Positions 1 through 8,460 of a stretch of DNA of 64,000 bases are shown in pieces (positions within the stretch are counted from its first letter, which is position 1; each line of letters begins with the position of its first letter). The notes beneath the pieces are model-generated. The model was not told where the DNA came from. It searched no databases and saw only the letters and a list, made by a program, of their open reading frames with translations. A program made the position numbers and the translations under genes. The stretch comes from CAVPHV01 sp963704825. Lineage in GTDB: Bacteria > Actinomycetota > Acidimicrobiia > Spongiisociales > UBA5794. The stretch spans positions 1 through 64,000 of the forward strand of contig CAVPHV010000017.1 in NCBI GenBank assembly GCA_963704825.1. Reading direction: 5' to 3'.

Positions 1-104
1 CGGGCTTGGTGCGTTCGACCCCATGACGGCCCTCCTCGGTCTCATCTTGCGAACGTGGTTTCTGGGTCTCCCAAACGTACGACCCCCGGCTGAAGAGGGG
101 TATG

Positions 105-130
105 GGGGATGTCCCCCTATCCCGCAATCG
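105..130. repeat. G/C-rich inverted repeat downstream of the 2TM gene
   Basis: An inverted repeat GGGGGA-TG-TCCCCC sits in this stretch with TAT on each side. It lies just past the 3' end of the leftward 2TM gene, so it could be an RNA hairpin that ends that transcript, or an operator for a gene beyond the window edge. There is no T-run, so a Rho-independent terminator is not proven. A related GGG/CCC palindrome pair occurs at 10099-10149. Confidence 0.4.
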
Positions 131-163
131 GTGCCGTTGGTAGGTTCGTCTGTCGGGGCGGTG

Positions 164-460
164 TCAGACCTCGGCCGAGTTCTGGGTTTCCCGGTTCTCT
201 TCCTCGGCGAGGTACTTGTGATACCGGCGGCTTTGGCCCCCGTTGTTGTCGAGCAGGTACGCCGCGACGTGGAAGGCGAGACCGATGCCCCAGCTGAGGG
301 TGACCCAGTAGGCCCAGTCGGCGCCGCCCTGCATCAGGTCGATGGCCCAAAGGAACCCGTTCACGATGACGAAGGTTGCGATGTGCCACATCAGATCAGT
401 GAAGCTCTTCACCCTCTTGTCGGCCCGCTCTTGCGGTGTGCTGGTGCTTGCGTTTGTCAT
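164..460 (-). CDS. Small two-transmembrane (2TM-type) protein
   Basis: A 98-residue protein of unknown function. Two hydrophobic segments (about residues 27-42 and 50-68) are joined by a short acidic loop (DLMQGGAD). The N-terminus is polar and the tail is Arg/Glu-rich. The layout, with Trp/His at the start of the first helix, matches the small 2TM-domain family often found alone or attached to bacterial histidine kinases and transcription regulators. The start is the ATG at 460 because AAGGAGGAAGGA lies seven bases before it; an ATG 33 bases further upstream has no such site. No partner gene is visible, since the next gene is divergent. Confidence 0.7.
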   Translation of the reverse strand: MTNASTSTPQERADKRVKSFTDLMWHIATFVIVNGFLWAIDLMQGGADWAYWVTLSWGIGLAFHVAAYLLDNNGGQSRRYHKYLAEEENRETQNSAEV

Positions 461-718
461 GTTCGGTTCCTTCCTCCTTGCCTGCCCCGCCATCTTCTGC
501 CTGGAGCGGCCTGTTGCCTAGTCGGCCAAAGGTCTGTTTCTGGCCATCAACCGATCGGTTGAAGGCGAGATGGCCGGGTGGGCGATGACCGTGGCTTCGG
601 ATAGGAATCCTGGGAACTGCGCAGCACGGCCCTTTCGGCGTAGTCGGCGGCTGCCAAGATCGGTCTGGCGTCGGATAGAGTGGCTGGAGTCGCCGTAGAT
701 AGCGAGGAGCGCAGCGCA

Positions 719-3082
719 ATGGCTGTTGTCGAGTACCCCCATGGTTCCAAGTTTCCCGGGCGGATCGGATTGACCACGAGCGAGTCTTCACCTGCTTGGC
801 CCGAGCCGATCCGCGCCCGAGACGGGTCGCCAAACATCTTGTTCTTCGTGCTCGACGATGTCGGCTACGGCCAACTCTCGACTTTCGGTGGACTGGTTGA
901 GACACCGAATATCGACCGGGTCGCTGAGAGGGGCCTTCGGTACGTCAATATGCATACGACGGCGCTGTGCTCACCGACGCGCTCGTGCATTCTGACCGGG
1001 CGAAACCATCACTCGAACGGTGTGGCCTCGATCATGGAGACTGCCACCGGCTATCCCGGATACGACGCCCGCATGCCATTCGAGAACGGCATGCTGCCCG
1101 AGATCCTGAGGCAGGAGGGCTACAACACATTCTGCGTAGGGAAGTGGCATCTCAGCCCCGCCGAAGAAAACACCGCTGCCGGTCCCATGCATCGCTGGCC
1201 GCTCGGGCGCGGTTTCGAACGTTTCTACGGCTTCCTCGGCGGCGAGACCAATCAGTGGTTCCCCGACCTCGTTCAAGACAACGTTGCGATCGAACCACCG
1301 AGCTCGCCGGAAGACGGCTACCACCTTTCGGAAGACCTGGCCGACCAGGCAATCGCGATGGTTCTCAATGCGCACATCAACGCTCCTGAGAAGCCGTTCT
1401 TCCTGTATTACTCCACGGGCTGCGGTCACGCCCCACACCACGTCTCGACCGAGTGGGCCGACAAATACAAGGGCCGCTTCGACGAGGGCTGGGACGCCTA
1501 CCGCGAGCAGACGTTCGCCCGTCAGAAGGAACTTGGGATCCTCCCCGACCATGCCGTGCTCCCCGCCCGAGATCCCGATGTTCCCGAGTGGGACTCGCTT
1601 TCCGCCGAAGAACGGCGCCTCTATGCACGCATGATGGAGGTGTACGCCGGATTTGTCTCCTTCACCGACCACCACTTCGGCCGGATCCTCGACACCCTCG
1701 AGACGATCGGAGAGTTGGACAACACCCTGATCATGGTCATCTCGGACAACGGTGCCTCGGCCGAGGGCGGTCCGGTTGGATCCGCCAACGAGATGCTGTT
1801 CTTCAACAACGTGCCGGAATCATTGGAAGACAACCTCGAACAGATCGATACGCTCGGGGGCTTCCGTTCGTACAACCACTACGCCTGGGGCTGGGCATGG
1901 GCGGGAGACACCCCCTTCCGCCGCTGGAAGCGCGAGACGTACCGGGGTGGCTCCACAGACCCCTTCGTCGTCTCCTGGCCGGTGCGTTTCACCGGCCGGG
2001 GCGAGGTACGCGAGCAATACGCTCACGCCATCGACATGGTGCCGACCGTGCTCGACCTACTCGGCCTCGACGCGCCAACCGCCATTCGAGGGGTAGCCCA
2101 ATCGCCCATAGAGGGAGTCTCGTTCGCGGCCACCCTTGATGACCCGGCAGTCGAGTCGGACCACAAGACCCAGTACTTCGAGATGTTGGGACATCGCGCC
2201 ATCGACCATGATGGCTGGCGAGCGGTGTGCCCGTGGCCCGGCCCGGACTTCACGACTGCGGCGGAGAAAGGTCGCATGTTCGGCTCTCCGATCCCGCCCG
2301 AAGTCCTCGACGACATCGAGACCCATGGCTGGGAGCTGTACCGGATCAGCGACGACCCGACGGAGTCGCGCAATGTCGCTGCCGAGTACCCGGCCAAGCT
2401 TCGGGAGCTCATCGCACTGTGGTGGGTCGAGGCAGGCAAGCACCAGGTCCTGCCACTCGACGGCGAGGTCACTTCACGCACAACCGTTGAGCGACCCCAG
2501 ACGTCACGGCCGCGAACTCGATTCGCCTACTACCCGAACTTGGCCGCCGTCCCAACGTTTGCGGTGCCAAAGACGATGAACCGTCCGCACAGTATCGAGG
2601 CCGATGTCACCGTGCCTGCCGGCGGTTGCGATGGCGTCTTGCTCGCCAATGGAGGAGCGGCAGGGGGCTATTCGCTCTACGTCAAGGACGGGCGGCTCCA
2701 CTACACGCTCAACTATGTAGCCAGGGACTACTTCACCGTCACCTCGACCGAGTCTGTCCCCGAAGGGCGCCATAGGTTCCGCTTTGAGTTCGAGCCCACC
2801 GGCGAACCCGACTTCGCGAACGGCAAAGGGGCTCCAGGGCATTTCCAGCTCTACGTCGACGGTGCTCTCGTAGCCAGCCGCGACGTTCCCCACACAACAC
2901 CGATGCTCTACGAGCTCGAAGGCCTTTCTTGCGGGTACGACTCGGGAGCACCGGTGGTGCCCGACGCCTACGAGGCACCCTTCGCATTCGCCGGCACGAT
3001 CCATGAAGTCGTGATCGACGTTGCCGGTGAACTGATCGAAGACGACGAAGCAACGATGAGAAGGCTCATGGCCCAGCAATAG
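719..3082 (+). CDS. Arylsulfatase (type I, formylglycine-dependent)
   Basis: A 787-residue sulfatase of the alkaline-phosphatase superfamily, predicted to hydrolyse sulfate esters. The metal-binding LDDVGYG motif is at residues 45-51. The core signature C-S-P-T-R is at 84-88, followed by TGR, so Cys84 would be converted to formylglycine. VISDNGA carries further metal ligands. After the catalytic domain (to about residue 600) there is an extra all-beta region of some 200 residues with a lectin/concanavalin-like look (YSLYVKDGRLHYTLN), longer than a minimal sulfatase. No signal peptide is evident, so it may be cytoplasmic. The start at 719 has GAGGAG nine bases upstream; an in-frame GTG at 680 is the alternative. 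No formylglycine-generating enzyme or anSME is in the window. Confidence 0.9.
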   Translation: MAVVEYPHGSKFPGRIGLTTSESSPAWPEPIRARDGSPNILFFVLDDVGYGQLSTFGGLVETPNIDRVAERGLRYVNMHTTALCSPTRSCILTGRNHHSNGVASIMETATGYPGYDARMPFENGMLPEILRQEGYNTFCVGKWHLSPAEENTAAGPMHRWPLGRGFERFYGFLGGETNQWFPDLVQDNVAIEPPSSPEDGYHLSEDLADQAIAMVLNAHINAPEKPFFLYYSTGCGHAPHHVSTEWADKYKGRFDEGWDAYREQTFARQKELGILPDHAVLPARDPDVPEWDSLSAEERRLYARMMEVYAGFVSFTDHHFGRILDTLETIGELDNTLIMVISDNGASAEGGPVGSANEMLFFNNVPESLEDNLEQIDTLGGFRSYNHYAWGWAWAGDTPFRRWKRETYRGGSTDPFVVSWPVRFTGRGEVREQYAHAIDMVPTVLDLLGLDAPTAIRGVAQSPIEGVSFAATLDDPAVESDHKTQYFEMLGHRAIDHDGWRAVCPWPGPDFTTAAEKGRMFGSPIPPEVLDDIETHGWELYRISDDPTESRNVAAEYPAKLRELIALWWVEAGKHQVLPLDGEVTSRTTVERPQTSRPRTRFAYYPNLAAVPTFAVPKTMNRPHSIEADVTVPAGGCDGVLLANGGAAGGYSLYVKDGRLHYTLNYVARDYFTVTSTESVPEGRHRFRFEFEPTGEPDFANGKGAPGHFQLYVDGALVASRDVPHTTPMLYELEGLSCGYDSGAPVVPDAYEAPFAFAGTIHEVVIDVAGELIEDDEATMRRLMAQQ

Positions 3083-3280
3083 GCTGTAGCCCGCCGGCCT
3101 TCTTGCGAGTCACGGAGGTCCTCAAAAAGCATCCAGGCAGGGAGCTTGGCGACACAAACCCGCTGGCCCGGCGGTTGGTAACCGCGCTGCCGACGCGTCA
3201 GGATGTTCCTGCTCGCAGCTGCTGCCACAATGTAGCGGCCACAGCCGACCGCGATTTCGTGAGGAACAGAGGCGACCGCC

Positions 3281-5998
3281 ATGACCATGACCGACCGGAC
3301 ACCGCCCACCGCTCCCTGGTACACCCTCACCGCCACCGAGGCGGTGCACGAACTCGGTAGCGACGCCGACCACGGCCTCGCCCCGGACGAAGTGCAACGG
3401 CGCATCGCTCAGTTTGGGGCGAATGTGATCGCCACCGAACCACCACCGACGCTGTGGCAGATGGCGAAGGGCCAATTGTCGAACCCGATGAACATCATGC
3501 TGCTCATCGTCAGCGTTGCCAGCTTCGCGATCGGGCAGGTCGCCACCGGTGCGGTCGTGATGGCTCTGGTCTTGTTCAACGTGATCATGGGGACGAACCA
3601 GGAACGCAAGGCGAAGGCGAGCGTCGACGCCCTCGCGCAACTCCAGGTTCCGACGGCACGGGTGCGTCGCTCCGATCGGGTCGAGGAGGTGGATGCGAGC
3701 GGCCTCGTCCCCGGCGACATCCTCCTGCTCGAGGCCGGGGACATCATCCCCGCAGATGCCCGGATCGTGACCGCGGCTTCGCTCGAGGTGCAAGAGGCAT
3801 CTCTCACCGGTGAAAGCGCTCCCATAGCCAAGGATGCTATTGCGTTGCCCGCAGGGGACGTCTCCCTCGGTGATCGCACGAACCTCGTCTTCCAAAACAC
3901 CCAGGTCACGCGCGGGTCGGCAACGGTCGTCGTCGTCGCGACGGGCGCATCGACACAGATGGGTCACATCGCCGACATGGTTACCGCAACGAAGCGCACC
4001 AAGTCACCCCTGCAACAGGAGCTCGACGGGCTGACCAAGGTCTTTGGGTTCCTCGCTTGGGGAGCGGTTGCAGTTATCGCCGTAGTGGGTATTGCACGCG
4101 GTCAGGACACGGAGACGCTGATCCTGCTGTGCATCTCGACCGCCATCTCGGCGATTCCGACCGGTCTGCCCACCTTCGTCCAGCTCATGCTGTCGTCCGG
4201 CGCCCAGCGTCTTGCCGCCCACAAGGCTGTGGTCAAGTCGCTCACCGACGTCGAGACGCTCGGCGGCACCACGGTGATCAACAGCGACAAGACCGGCACG
4301 TTGACGATGAACGCCATGACCTCTGTCACCATGCTCACCGAGGGAGTGTGGTACACGATCGAGGGCAGCGGCTACAGCAAGACCGGCGCCATTCTCGGAC
4401 CGGCGGGGCGGGCAGCTCCGGACTTCACACGGCTCGGCCTCGGGTTGACCCTGTGCAGCGATGCAACCGTCGCCGATGACGGGTCGATCATCGGTGATCC
4501 AACCGAGGCCGCGCTTGTCGTCCTAGCCGCCAAGGCTGGCGTCGATGCGGAGGCGACCCGTCGGAGCCTGCGCCGGCGCGCTCAGGTGCCCTTCGACTCC
4601 GAGTACAAGTTCATGGCGACCTTTCACGACATACCGGCTGGGTCGACCGGACCTCTCTCGGTGTTCCCCCATTTTATGTGTGTCAAGGGCGCACCCGACG
4701 TCGTGATTGACCGGTGCTCGGGCGCGCCGTGGAACGGCGAGCGGGCCTTGATCGCCGACGCCCGGGGTGACCTCCTCGCCGCCAACCAGGAGCTTTCGGA
4801 GAAGGGCTTGCGGGTCCTTGCCTTCGCCGCCCGGGGCCTAACCGAGGAGGAGTTTGCCGCGGCCCTTGATGACCCGATGGGTGCGGTGACCGACCTCGAT
4901 CTCATTTCGTTGGTAGGGATCATCGACCCGCTGCGCATCGAAGCACGAGATGCGGTCCGCCAAGCGCGTGCCGCCGGAATCGATGTGCGGATGATCACGG
5001 GTGACCACACGGTCACCGCGCGGGCGATTGCCGACCAGCTCGGCCTCGGACCGGGGGTGATCACCGGCACCGAATTGGTCGCCCTCGACGATGCCACGGT
5101 CATCGAGCGACTGCCCGAGCTACATGTGTTCGGCAGGGTCGCTCCCGAAGACAAGGTCCGTCTCGCACGGCTCATGCAGGAATCCGGCGAGGTGGTGGCG
5201 ATGACCGGCGATGCCGTCAATGATGCTGCGGCCCTCAAGCAGGCCGATATCGGCGTGGCGATGGGCAGCGGTTCGGAGGTCACCAAACAGGCGGGCAAGC
5301 TCATCCTCACGGACGACAACTTCGCCACGCTGGTGCGCGCCGTCGATCTCGGTCGCGACATCTACCGCCGCATCTCGTCCTACGTGAAGTTGCAGCTGAC
5401 CGTGCTGTCTTCGGTGCTCCAATTGATGCTGCTGGCGACCATCCTCAATGTCAACGGTGGCGTTGCCCTCTTTCCGATGCAGCTGTTGTTCGCGAAGTTC
5501 TTCGTCATCGCGACCGTGGTAGTCGGTTTCATCGTCGATGTGCCCGACCCGAGCGTCATGCAGCGGCCCCCCCGGGTACCCGGCACGAAGATCGCCAACC
5601 GGGCCCAGACCATCAGGTGGGTGATCGGCGGGTTGCTAATTGCGGCACCGGCGCTTCTTCTCCTCCAGTACGGCCCCGATGAGGCAAGCACCACGGCCGG
5701 ATCGGTGTCGATGACGATGGCGTTTGCCGTCGTGGCCCTCGCCGGCGTGAACAACGGCCTCGTGATGCGACGCGAGCGCGAGCCATGGTGGTCGGCTCCC
5801 CTGTTTCCCTATATGGGATGGGTGATGCTCGGCTGGTTCCTGACGATTGCGGCTGTGGAACTCGGCATGTTCCAGCGCCTGCTCACCACGGTCTCGCTCA
5901 GCGGTGGCCAGTGGGTGGTCGCGATCGCGCTCTCCCTCGTCAGCCCGCTCTTCGTGGCAATCGACAAGGAGATCCAACTGCGGCGGGTGCAGGCGTAA
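3281..5998 (+). CDS. P-type cation-transporting ATPase (P2/P3-like)
   Basis: A 905-residue membrane ATPase. Order of parts: N-terminal cation-ATPase domain (about 13-80), M1-M2, actuator loop with TGES (176-179), M3-M4 with PTGLP (293-297), phosphorylation motif DKTGT with Asp336, nucleotide-binding domain (KGAPD), hinge motif (TGDAVNDAAAL, Asp644 and Asp648), then the C-terminal membrane helices. M4 has PTGLP where Ca2+ pumps have PEGLP, so the calcium-binding Glu is absent. The hinge reads GDAVNDAAAL where GDGVNDAPAL is usual. This is closer to proton-pump (PMA1-like) ATPases, and the transported ion cannot be told from sequence. The gene stands alone, convergent with the Ppx fusion gene. 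An ATG two codons later is an equally possible start. Confidence 0.9.
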   Translation: MTMTDRTPPTAPWYTLTATEAVHELGSDADHGLAPDEVQRRIAQFGANVIATEPPPTLWQMAKGQLSNPMNIMLLIVSVASFAIGQVATGAVVMALVLFNVIMGTNQERKAKASVDALAQLQVPTARVRRSDRVEEVDASGLVPGDILLLEAGDIIPADARIVTAASLEVQEASLTGESAPIAKDAIALPAGDVSLGDRTNLVFQNTQVTRGSATVVVVATGASTQMGHIADMVTATKRTKSPLQQELDGLTKVFGFLAWGAVAVIAVVGIARGQDTETLILLCISTAISAIPTGLPTFVQLMLSSGAQRLAAHKAVVKSLTDVETLGGTTVINSDKTGTLTMNAMTSVTMLTEGVWYTIEGSGYSKTGAILGPAGRAAPDFTRLGLGLTLCSDATVADDGSIIGDPTEAALVVLAAKAGVDAEATRRSLRRRAQVPFDSEYKFMATFHDIPAGSTGPLSVFPHFMCVKGAPDVVIDRCSGAPWNGERALIADARGDLLAANQELSEKGLRVLAFAARGLTEEEFAAALDDPMGAVTDLDLISLVGIIDPLRIEARDAVRQARAAGIDVRMITGDHTVTARAIADQLGLGPGVITGTELVALDDATVIERLPELHVFGRVAPEDKVRLARLMQESGEVVAMTGDAVNDAAALKQADIGVAMGSGSEVTKQAGKLILTDDNFATLVRAVDLGRDIYRRISSYVKLQLTVLSSVLQLMLLATILNVNGGVALFPMQLLFAKFFVIATVVVGFIVDVPDPSVMQRPPRVPGTKIANRAQTIRWVIGGLLIAAPALLLLQYGPDEASTTAGSVSMTMAFAVVALAGVNNGLVMRREREPWWSAPLFPYMGWVMLGWFLTIAAVELGMFQRLLTTVSLSGGQWVVAIALSLVSPLFVAIDKEIQLRRVQA

Positions 5999-6086
5999 CA
6001 CCAGATCAGGGGGGATCTTGCCGGCGTTCGGGGACAGCCCAGCGGCGCGTCCGACCCTACGCGGCCGGGGCGCTACCTGCCAACCA

Positions 6087-7592
6087 TTACGGCCCGAAGC
6101 GTTCTACGAGGAGCCCGTGGCGTAGTCCTCGGTCGCTGATCGTCGCGGACTCCTTGCCGAGCTTGGTCATGACGGTCTTGACGACGCAGGCGCCGGCGAG
6201 GATGACTTCCGCGCGCTTCGGCTGGAGACCCACGATCGAACGGCGTTCCTCGGTGGGCATGGACGCATACATGGCGATCTGCCGGTCGACTTCGGCCCGG
6301 CTGAGGACCGTTCCGTTGACAACATCGGGGTCGTAGACGGTGAGGGCGTGCTTGACCGCCGTCATGTTGGTGACCGCACCGCCCATGGCCACCAGCACGT
6401 CGGGTTCCGGACGATCGTCAATCACACTGAGGTCCTCGGAGATGGCGTGCAACGCCTGATGGAGTACGTCGTCGGTCACCTCTCCTTCGAGGTGGAAGCG
6501 TTCGGTGTAGGTGACGGCACCGACGTTCACACTGAAGCGTTCCTCCACATCGTTCCCATGGCCGAGGGTGAATTGCGAGCTGCCACCGCCGGTGTCGAGC
6601 ACCACGATGGGGCCTTCCCCGAGCTGCAGACCTGCCTGGACTGCCAGGTAGGCGAGCCGGCTCTCCTCTTCTCCCGAGATCACCTGTACGGTCACGCCGG
6701 CCCGATCGTGGATCGCGGAAACGACGTGGGTGCGATTCGCGGCGATGCGGAGTCCAGCGGTCCCGACGGCGGCGATGGCTCGAGCGTCGTGCTCCTCGGC
6801 TTCTTTGACCATCCCTGCGATGGCCGTCGCCGTGCGTTCGAGGGCTTCATCTGAGATGTCGCCTGTCGCATCGAGGCCCTCTCCGAGCCTGGTCACTTCG
6901 GCGCGGTCGACGATCGTCTGCCACACCCCGGCGGACGACCGCGAGGCGAGGTGAAACTTGACGGAATTTGTCCCGACGTCGAGCACGCCATAGACGGCAT
7001 CGTGGTCCTCGATGAGCGTGGTGAGGCCCTCCTCGTAGTTGGTGTTCACATATCCGTCGAGGCCCATAGCTCTGACCGCTTCCGTCACCGCCGCCGCGTC
7101 CTCGGACTCGATCGCGATGGTACGTATGGGTCGTCCATCCGCAACGACGTCGGTGACCTCCGAGGAGCAGCCTCCCACGGTGTATCGGACGCGTCGCTTG
7201 GTCACCGTCACTGGGCGCACGCCTGCCGGGACTGCGAGCTCGGAAAGGAACTGGTCGAGTGTGTACGATCCCCGGTCGATTCGGGGGAGCGGGGCTTCGA
7301 GCACGGCGAAGACATGCTCGAGTTCGCTGAGAGTGAGGGGGAATGTCGCCTTCATGACCGGCATCCACTGCTCCAGGCCGCGGTCGTCGACCTCCCTGAG
7401 CACCTTGATGTCCATCAGGCCGAAGCGCACCTTGATGTTCGTATTGGGCGCATCCGAAAGCAGATACAGCTCCTCGCTCTCCTGGACTCCCGTGGATTCG
7501 AGTGACGCGAAACGCCGCTCGGCCACGCCAAATCCACGATCGAAGGCTCGCCATTCCCACCGGGGGATGATCACCTCCGCTGGTTCATTCAT
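6087..7592 (-). CDS. CYTH-like domain fused to Ppx/GppA exopolyphosphatase
   Basis: A 501-residue two-domain protein. Residues 1-195 look like a CYTH/triphosphate-tunnel fold: an opening P-R-W-E-W-R strand, KVLREV and MKATFPL in the middle, then TKRRVRY, IAIESED and NYEEGLTTL, in the order expected for that family. Residues 200-501 are a Ppx/GppA phosphatase (ASKHA fold) with YGVLDVGTNSVKFHL, RLGEGL, GTAGLR, ISGEEESRLAY and the DTGGGSSQF phosphate loop. The Ppx half should hydrolyse polyphosphate or pppGpp, and a CYTH half could bind the same chain. The open frame extends upstream, but the homologous part begins at ATG 7592; a GTG at 7604 overlaps the stop of the broken upstream gene and would couple the two. 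The Ppx call is firm, the CYTH call is by motif reading. Confidence 0.85.
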   Translation of the reverse strand: MNEPAEVIIPRWEWRAFDRGFGVAERRFASLESTGVQESEELYLLSDAPNTNIKVRFGLMDIKVLREVDDRGLEQWMPVMKATFPLTLSELEHVFAVLEAPLPRIDRGSYTLDQFLSELAVPAGVRPVTVTKRRVRYTVGGCSSEVTDVVADGRPIRTIAIESEDAAAVTEAVRAMGLDGYVNTNYEEGLTTLIEDHDAVYGVLDVGTNSVKFHLASRSSAGVWQTIVDRAEVTRLGEGLDATGDISDEALERTATAIAGMVKEAEEHDARAIAAVGTAGLRIAANRTHVVSAIHDRAGVTVQVISGEEESRLAYLAVQAGLQLGEGPIVVLDTGGGSSQFTLGHGNDVEERFSVNVGAVTYTERFHLEGEVTDDVLHQALHAISEDLSVIDDRPEPDVLVAMGGAVTNMTAVKHALTVYDPDVVNGTVLSRAEVDRQIAMYASMPTEERRSIVGLQPKRAEVILAGACVVKTVMTKLGKESATISDRGLRHGLLVERFGP

Positions 7593-7600
7593 CAGGTCAT

Positions 7601-7954
7601 TCACTCGCGATCGTTGGTGGTCACATCCTGGACTCTTGCGGATGCAAAGTATTCGAGTACGGTCTTGTCTTCGTCTGCTGATCACCGGTGAGGTCGATGC
7701 CCTTCTCGCTGAGGAAGGCGCGCATGCGTGCTGCAACATCGAAGGCGACGGATGGCGCACACTTCGTGGACAGTTCGACGATTCGTGAACCTCCGGGTAC
7801 TGCCAGAGTTCGGTCACCATCGGGCGGTTGAAGCCTGCGGGCTCCCACCGGAACTTGAGGAGGGTGATGGCACCGAGGGTGGCGAGGCCGTATCGGACCC
7901 CTTGATGAGATCGACGAGTGCGCAGACCTCGCGTCGGAGACCAAGGCTGTGCAC
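7601..7954 (-). pseudogene. Frame-broken small gene upstream of the CYTH-Ppx gene
   Basis: Protein-like sequence runs through three frames in turn: VHSLGLRREVCALVDLIKG, then VRYGLATLGAITLLKF..TELWQYP, then GGSRIVELSTKCAPSV..LTGDQQTK, then DKTVLEYFASARVQDV ending in TGA at 7601-7603. The GTG at 7954 and the final stop are in the same frame and give about 118 codons. Three single-base losses explain the shifts: a G in a GGGG run, a C in a CCC run, and one base near AAGAC. The product is not recognised. It sits 24 bp after the gene at 7978-8322 and its stop overlaps a possible GTG start of the next gene, so it looks like the middle gene of an operon. It may be a pseudogene or a victim of sequencing error. 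Confidence 0.55.
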
Positions 7955-7977
7955 AGGTTCGCGACTGGGACGCTCGA

Positions 7978-8322
7978 TCAGGCGACGAGGTAGCCGCGCC
8001 GCCGGAGTCTCTCGTTTCCAGCGTCTCTTGCCAGTCTGTCCAGGTCGGCAGGGCCGTCGTCACGTCGGCAGGAGTGAGACCAGGCGAAATCGGGATTGTC
8101 TTCGACGTAGGCGGAGATCGGAGCAAACCCGGTGGCTCTGATCACCTCGCCGTTTCCGGCGTCGGGCCACCGAAATCGCAGCGACATCGTTACTTCGCCG
8201 TTCTCGAGCATCGAGACGGTTGCCATCTGTCGGTGCTCGGTGCAGTGGCGACACAACACGGGGCCGGCCCAAGCGGTGGTCTGGGCGACCGGCAGTCTGA
8301 TCAGGACGGCGGTGGCGTTCAC
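7978..8322 (-). CDS. Hypothetical protein, 114 aa
   Basis: A GTG-started frame of 114 codons that I do not recognise. It holds a CRHC pair (residues 24-27) followed by TEHRQ, a beta-rich middle (TMSLRFRWPD) and a charged C-terminus rich in Arg. Codon use is like that of the neighbours and no frame on the other strand competes. It is the first gene of a leftward group that continues with the broken gene and the CYTH-Ppx fusion. The CxxC could bind a metal, but only one clear pair is seen. No function is offered. Confidence 0.5.
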   Translation of the reverse strand: MNATAVLIRLPVAQTTAWAGPVLCRHCTEHRQMATVSMLENGEVTMSLRFRWPDAGNGEVIRATGFAPISAYVEDNPDFAWSHSCRRDDGPADLDRLARDAGNERLRRRGYLVA

Positions 8323-8460
8323 GGCCGGTATCTTACCGGCGTGTAACTACACATGTGCGACTTTCGGGTCACATACCCAACCTTGCTCACCAAGTAGCGG
8401 CAGGTTGCCTGAGGCTCCAGCCTGTGGGTCGAGCGGGGGCCCGGGGACGTAGAGTGCGTC

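Noticed and set aside
3083..3280. Metal-sensing riboswitch before the P-type ATPase
   Set aside because: The leader has some G/C hairpins, but I could not match any riboswitch core that I know.
6087..8126. A 679-codon open frame that extends the CYTH-Ppx gene 178 codons upstream
   Set aside because: The extra part has no uniform protein character; it runs over the broken gene and part of the 114-residue gene in a different frame.
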